Source of the DNA: JAPXLN01 sp033809515 | GTDB lineage: Bacteria > Bacillota > Sulfobacillia > Fermentithermobacillales > Fermentithermobacillaceae | Length of the DNA stretch: 32,310 bases | Reading direction: 5' to 3' | Assembly (NCBI GenBank): GCA_033809515.1 | Contig: JAPXLN010000016.1 | Coordinates: forward strand, 1 to 32,310 | Part shown: positions 32,135 through 32,310 of the stretch, piece by piece | How positions within the stretch are numbered: the stretch's first letter is position 1 | Layout of the letters: each line of letters begins with the position of its first letter | Notes under the pieces: model-generated | The model's input: the letters and a program-made list of their open reading frames with translations, nothing else | Told to the model about the DNA's origin: nothing | The model's database searches: none | Program-made: the position numbers and the translations under genes

Positions 32135-32192
32135 GTGATAGACTCCTAGTTGCAGGCTACTATGCTATGAACAATAGGAGGCGTCCGACGCA

Positions 32193-32310
32193 ATGAATCA
32201 GAGGCAGTTCATGCTGGAGCTCAGAAGGGCCCTGGAGGGGCATTTGCCGGAAGAGGAGATAGAAGAGATACTCTCGGACCACCGGGAGTTTTTCGAGGTG
32301 GGCCTAGCAG
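32193..32310 (+). CDS. HAAS-domain (DUF1700-like) membrane protein, N-terminal fragment
   Basis: Open from ATG 32193 to the window edge, 39 codons. It reads MNQRQFMLELRRALEGHLPE, followed by EEIEEILSDHREFFEVG. This is the signature of the HAAS/DUF1700 N-terminal helical domain (F-[ML]-x-x-L-x-x-x-L, L-P-x-E-E-x-x-[ED]-I-L-x-D-[YH]-x-E-[FH]-F). Such proteins normally continue with several membrane helices and pair with a PadR-family regulator. No PadR gene is visible upstream. AGGAGG lies 11 bp before the start. Truncated by the window, not by mutation as far as can be seen. Confidence 0.8.
   Translation, partial: MNQRQFMLELRRALEGHLPEEEIEEILSDHREFFEVGLA

Overview
The window looks like a piece of chromosome from a Gram-positive, probably anaerobic, clostridia-like member of the Bacillota with moderately high GC. 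The reasons are strong AGGAGG-type ribosome binding sites with frequent GTG and TTG starts, a SipW-type signal peptidase with a TasA/camelysin-like substrate, a class D-like sortase with an MPKTG sorting signal, a PspA gene, MATE transporters and a HAAS-domain (DUF1700-like) gene at the right edge. No rRNA, tRNA or CRISPR array was seen. The species cannot be named from the sequence alone.

Region 1 (1-5640) looks like a mobile, defence-type island. It opens with the end of an IS66-family transposase and its right inverted repeat. Next come a DEDDh 3'-5' exonuclease gene overlapped by a membrane-anchored PLD-like gene, a NERD-domain superfamily 1 helicase, and, divergent from the helicase, a three-domain protein. 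That protein joins a ScoMcrA-like SRA (modified-base-binding) domain, a McrA-like HNH domain and a MutT/Nudix hydrolase domain. It is the best candidate for something undescribed, partly because two canonical HNH catalytic positions are changed while the Nudix box is intact.

Region 2 (5777-16250) is mostly housekeeping and metabolic: a PAS-GGDEF diguanylate cyclase, a convergent pspA plus glycine-rich TPM-like membrane protein operon, a small unknown gene, a serine beta-lactamase-like hydrolase, a SAM methyltransferase, an M20 amidohydrolase (AbgB-like), a MATE transporter and a GNAT acetyltransferase.

Region 3 (16313-18270) holds a winged-helix plus PD-(D/E)XK-like nuclease gene. It is followed directly by a 1.0-kb repeat array: 28 copies of a 15-bp core separated by only three kinds of linker in a T-G-C order, giving a 108-bp higher-order repeat.

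Region 4 (18271-22533) has a second MATE transporter and a convergent two-gene glycan operon (O-antigen-ligase-like polymerase/ligase and a GT4 glycosyltransferase).

Region 5 (22777-30171) is a surface-fibre locus. A SARP/BTAD-type regulator with a degenerate GGDEF-like tail sits behind a duplicated leader. Downstream are a perfect 11-bp tandem repeat that is a candidate operator, a small conserved protein, a secreted VWA adhesin-like protein, a SipW-type signal peptidase, a TasA-like subunit, a TasA-like protein with a Pro/Glu wall-spanning stalk and MPKTG anchor, and a sortase. Together they read as a regulated system for making, processing and covalently anchoring a protein fibre.

Region 6 (30240-32310) has a GNAT acetyltransferase, a divergent amidinotransferase/deiminase-family enzyme, and the start of a HAAS-domain gene.
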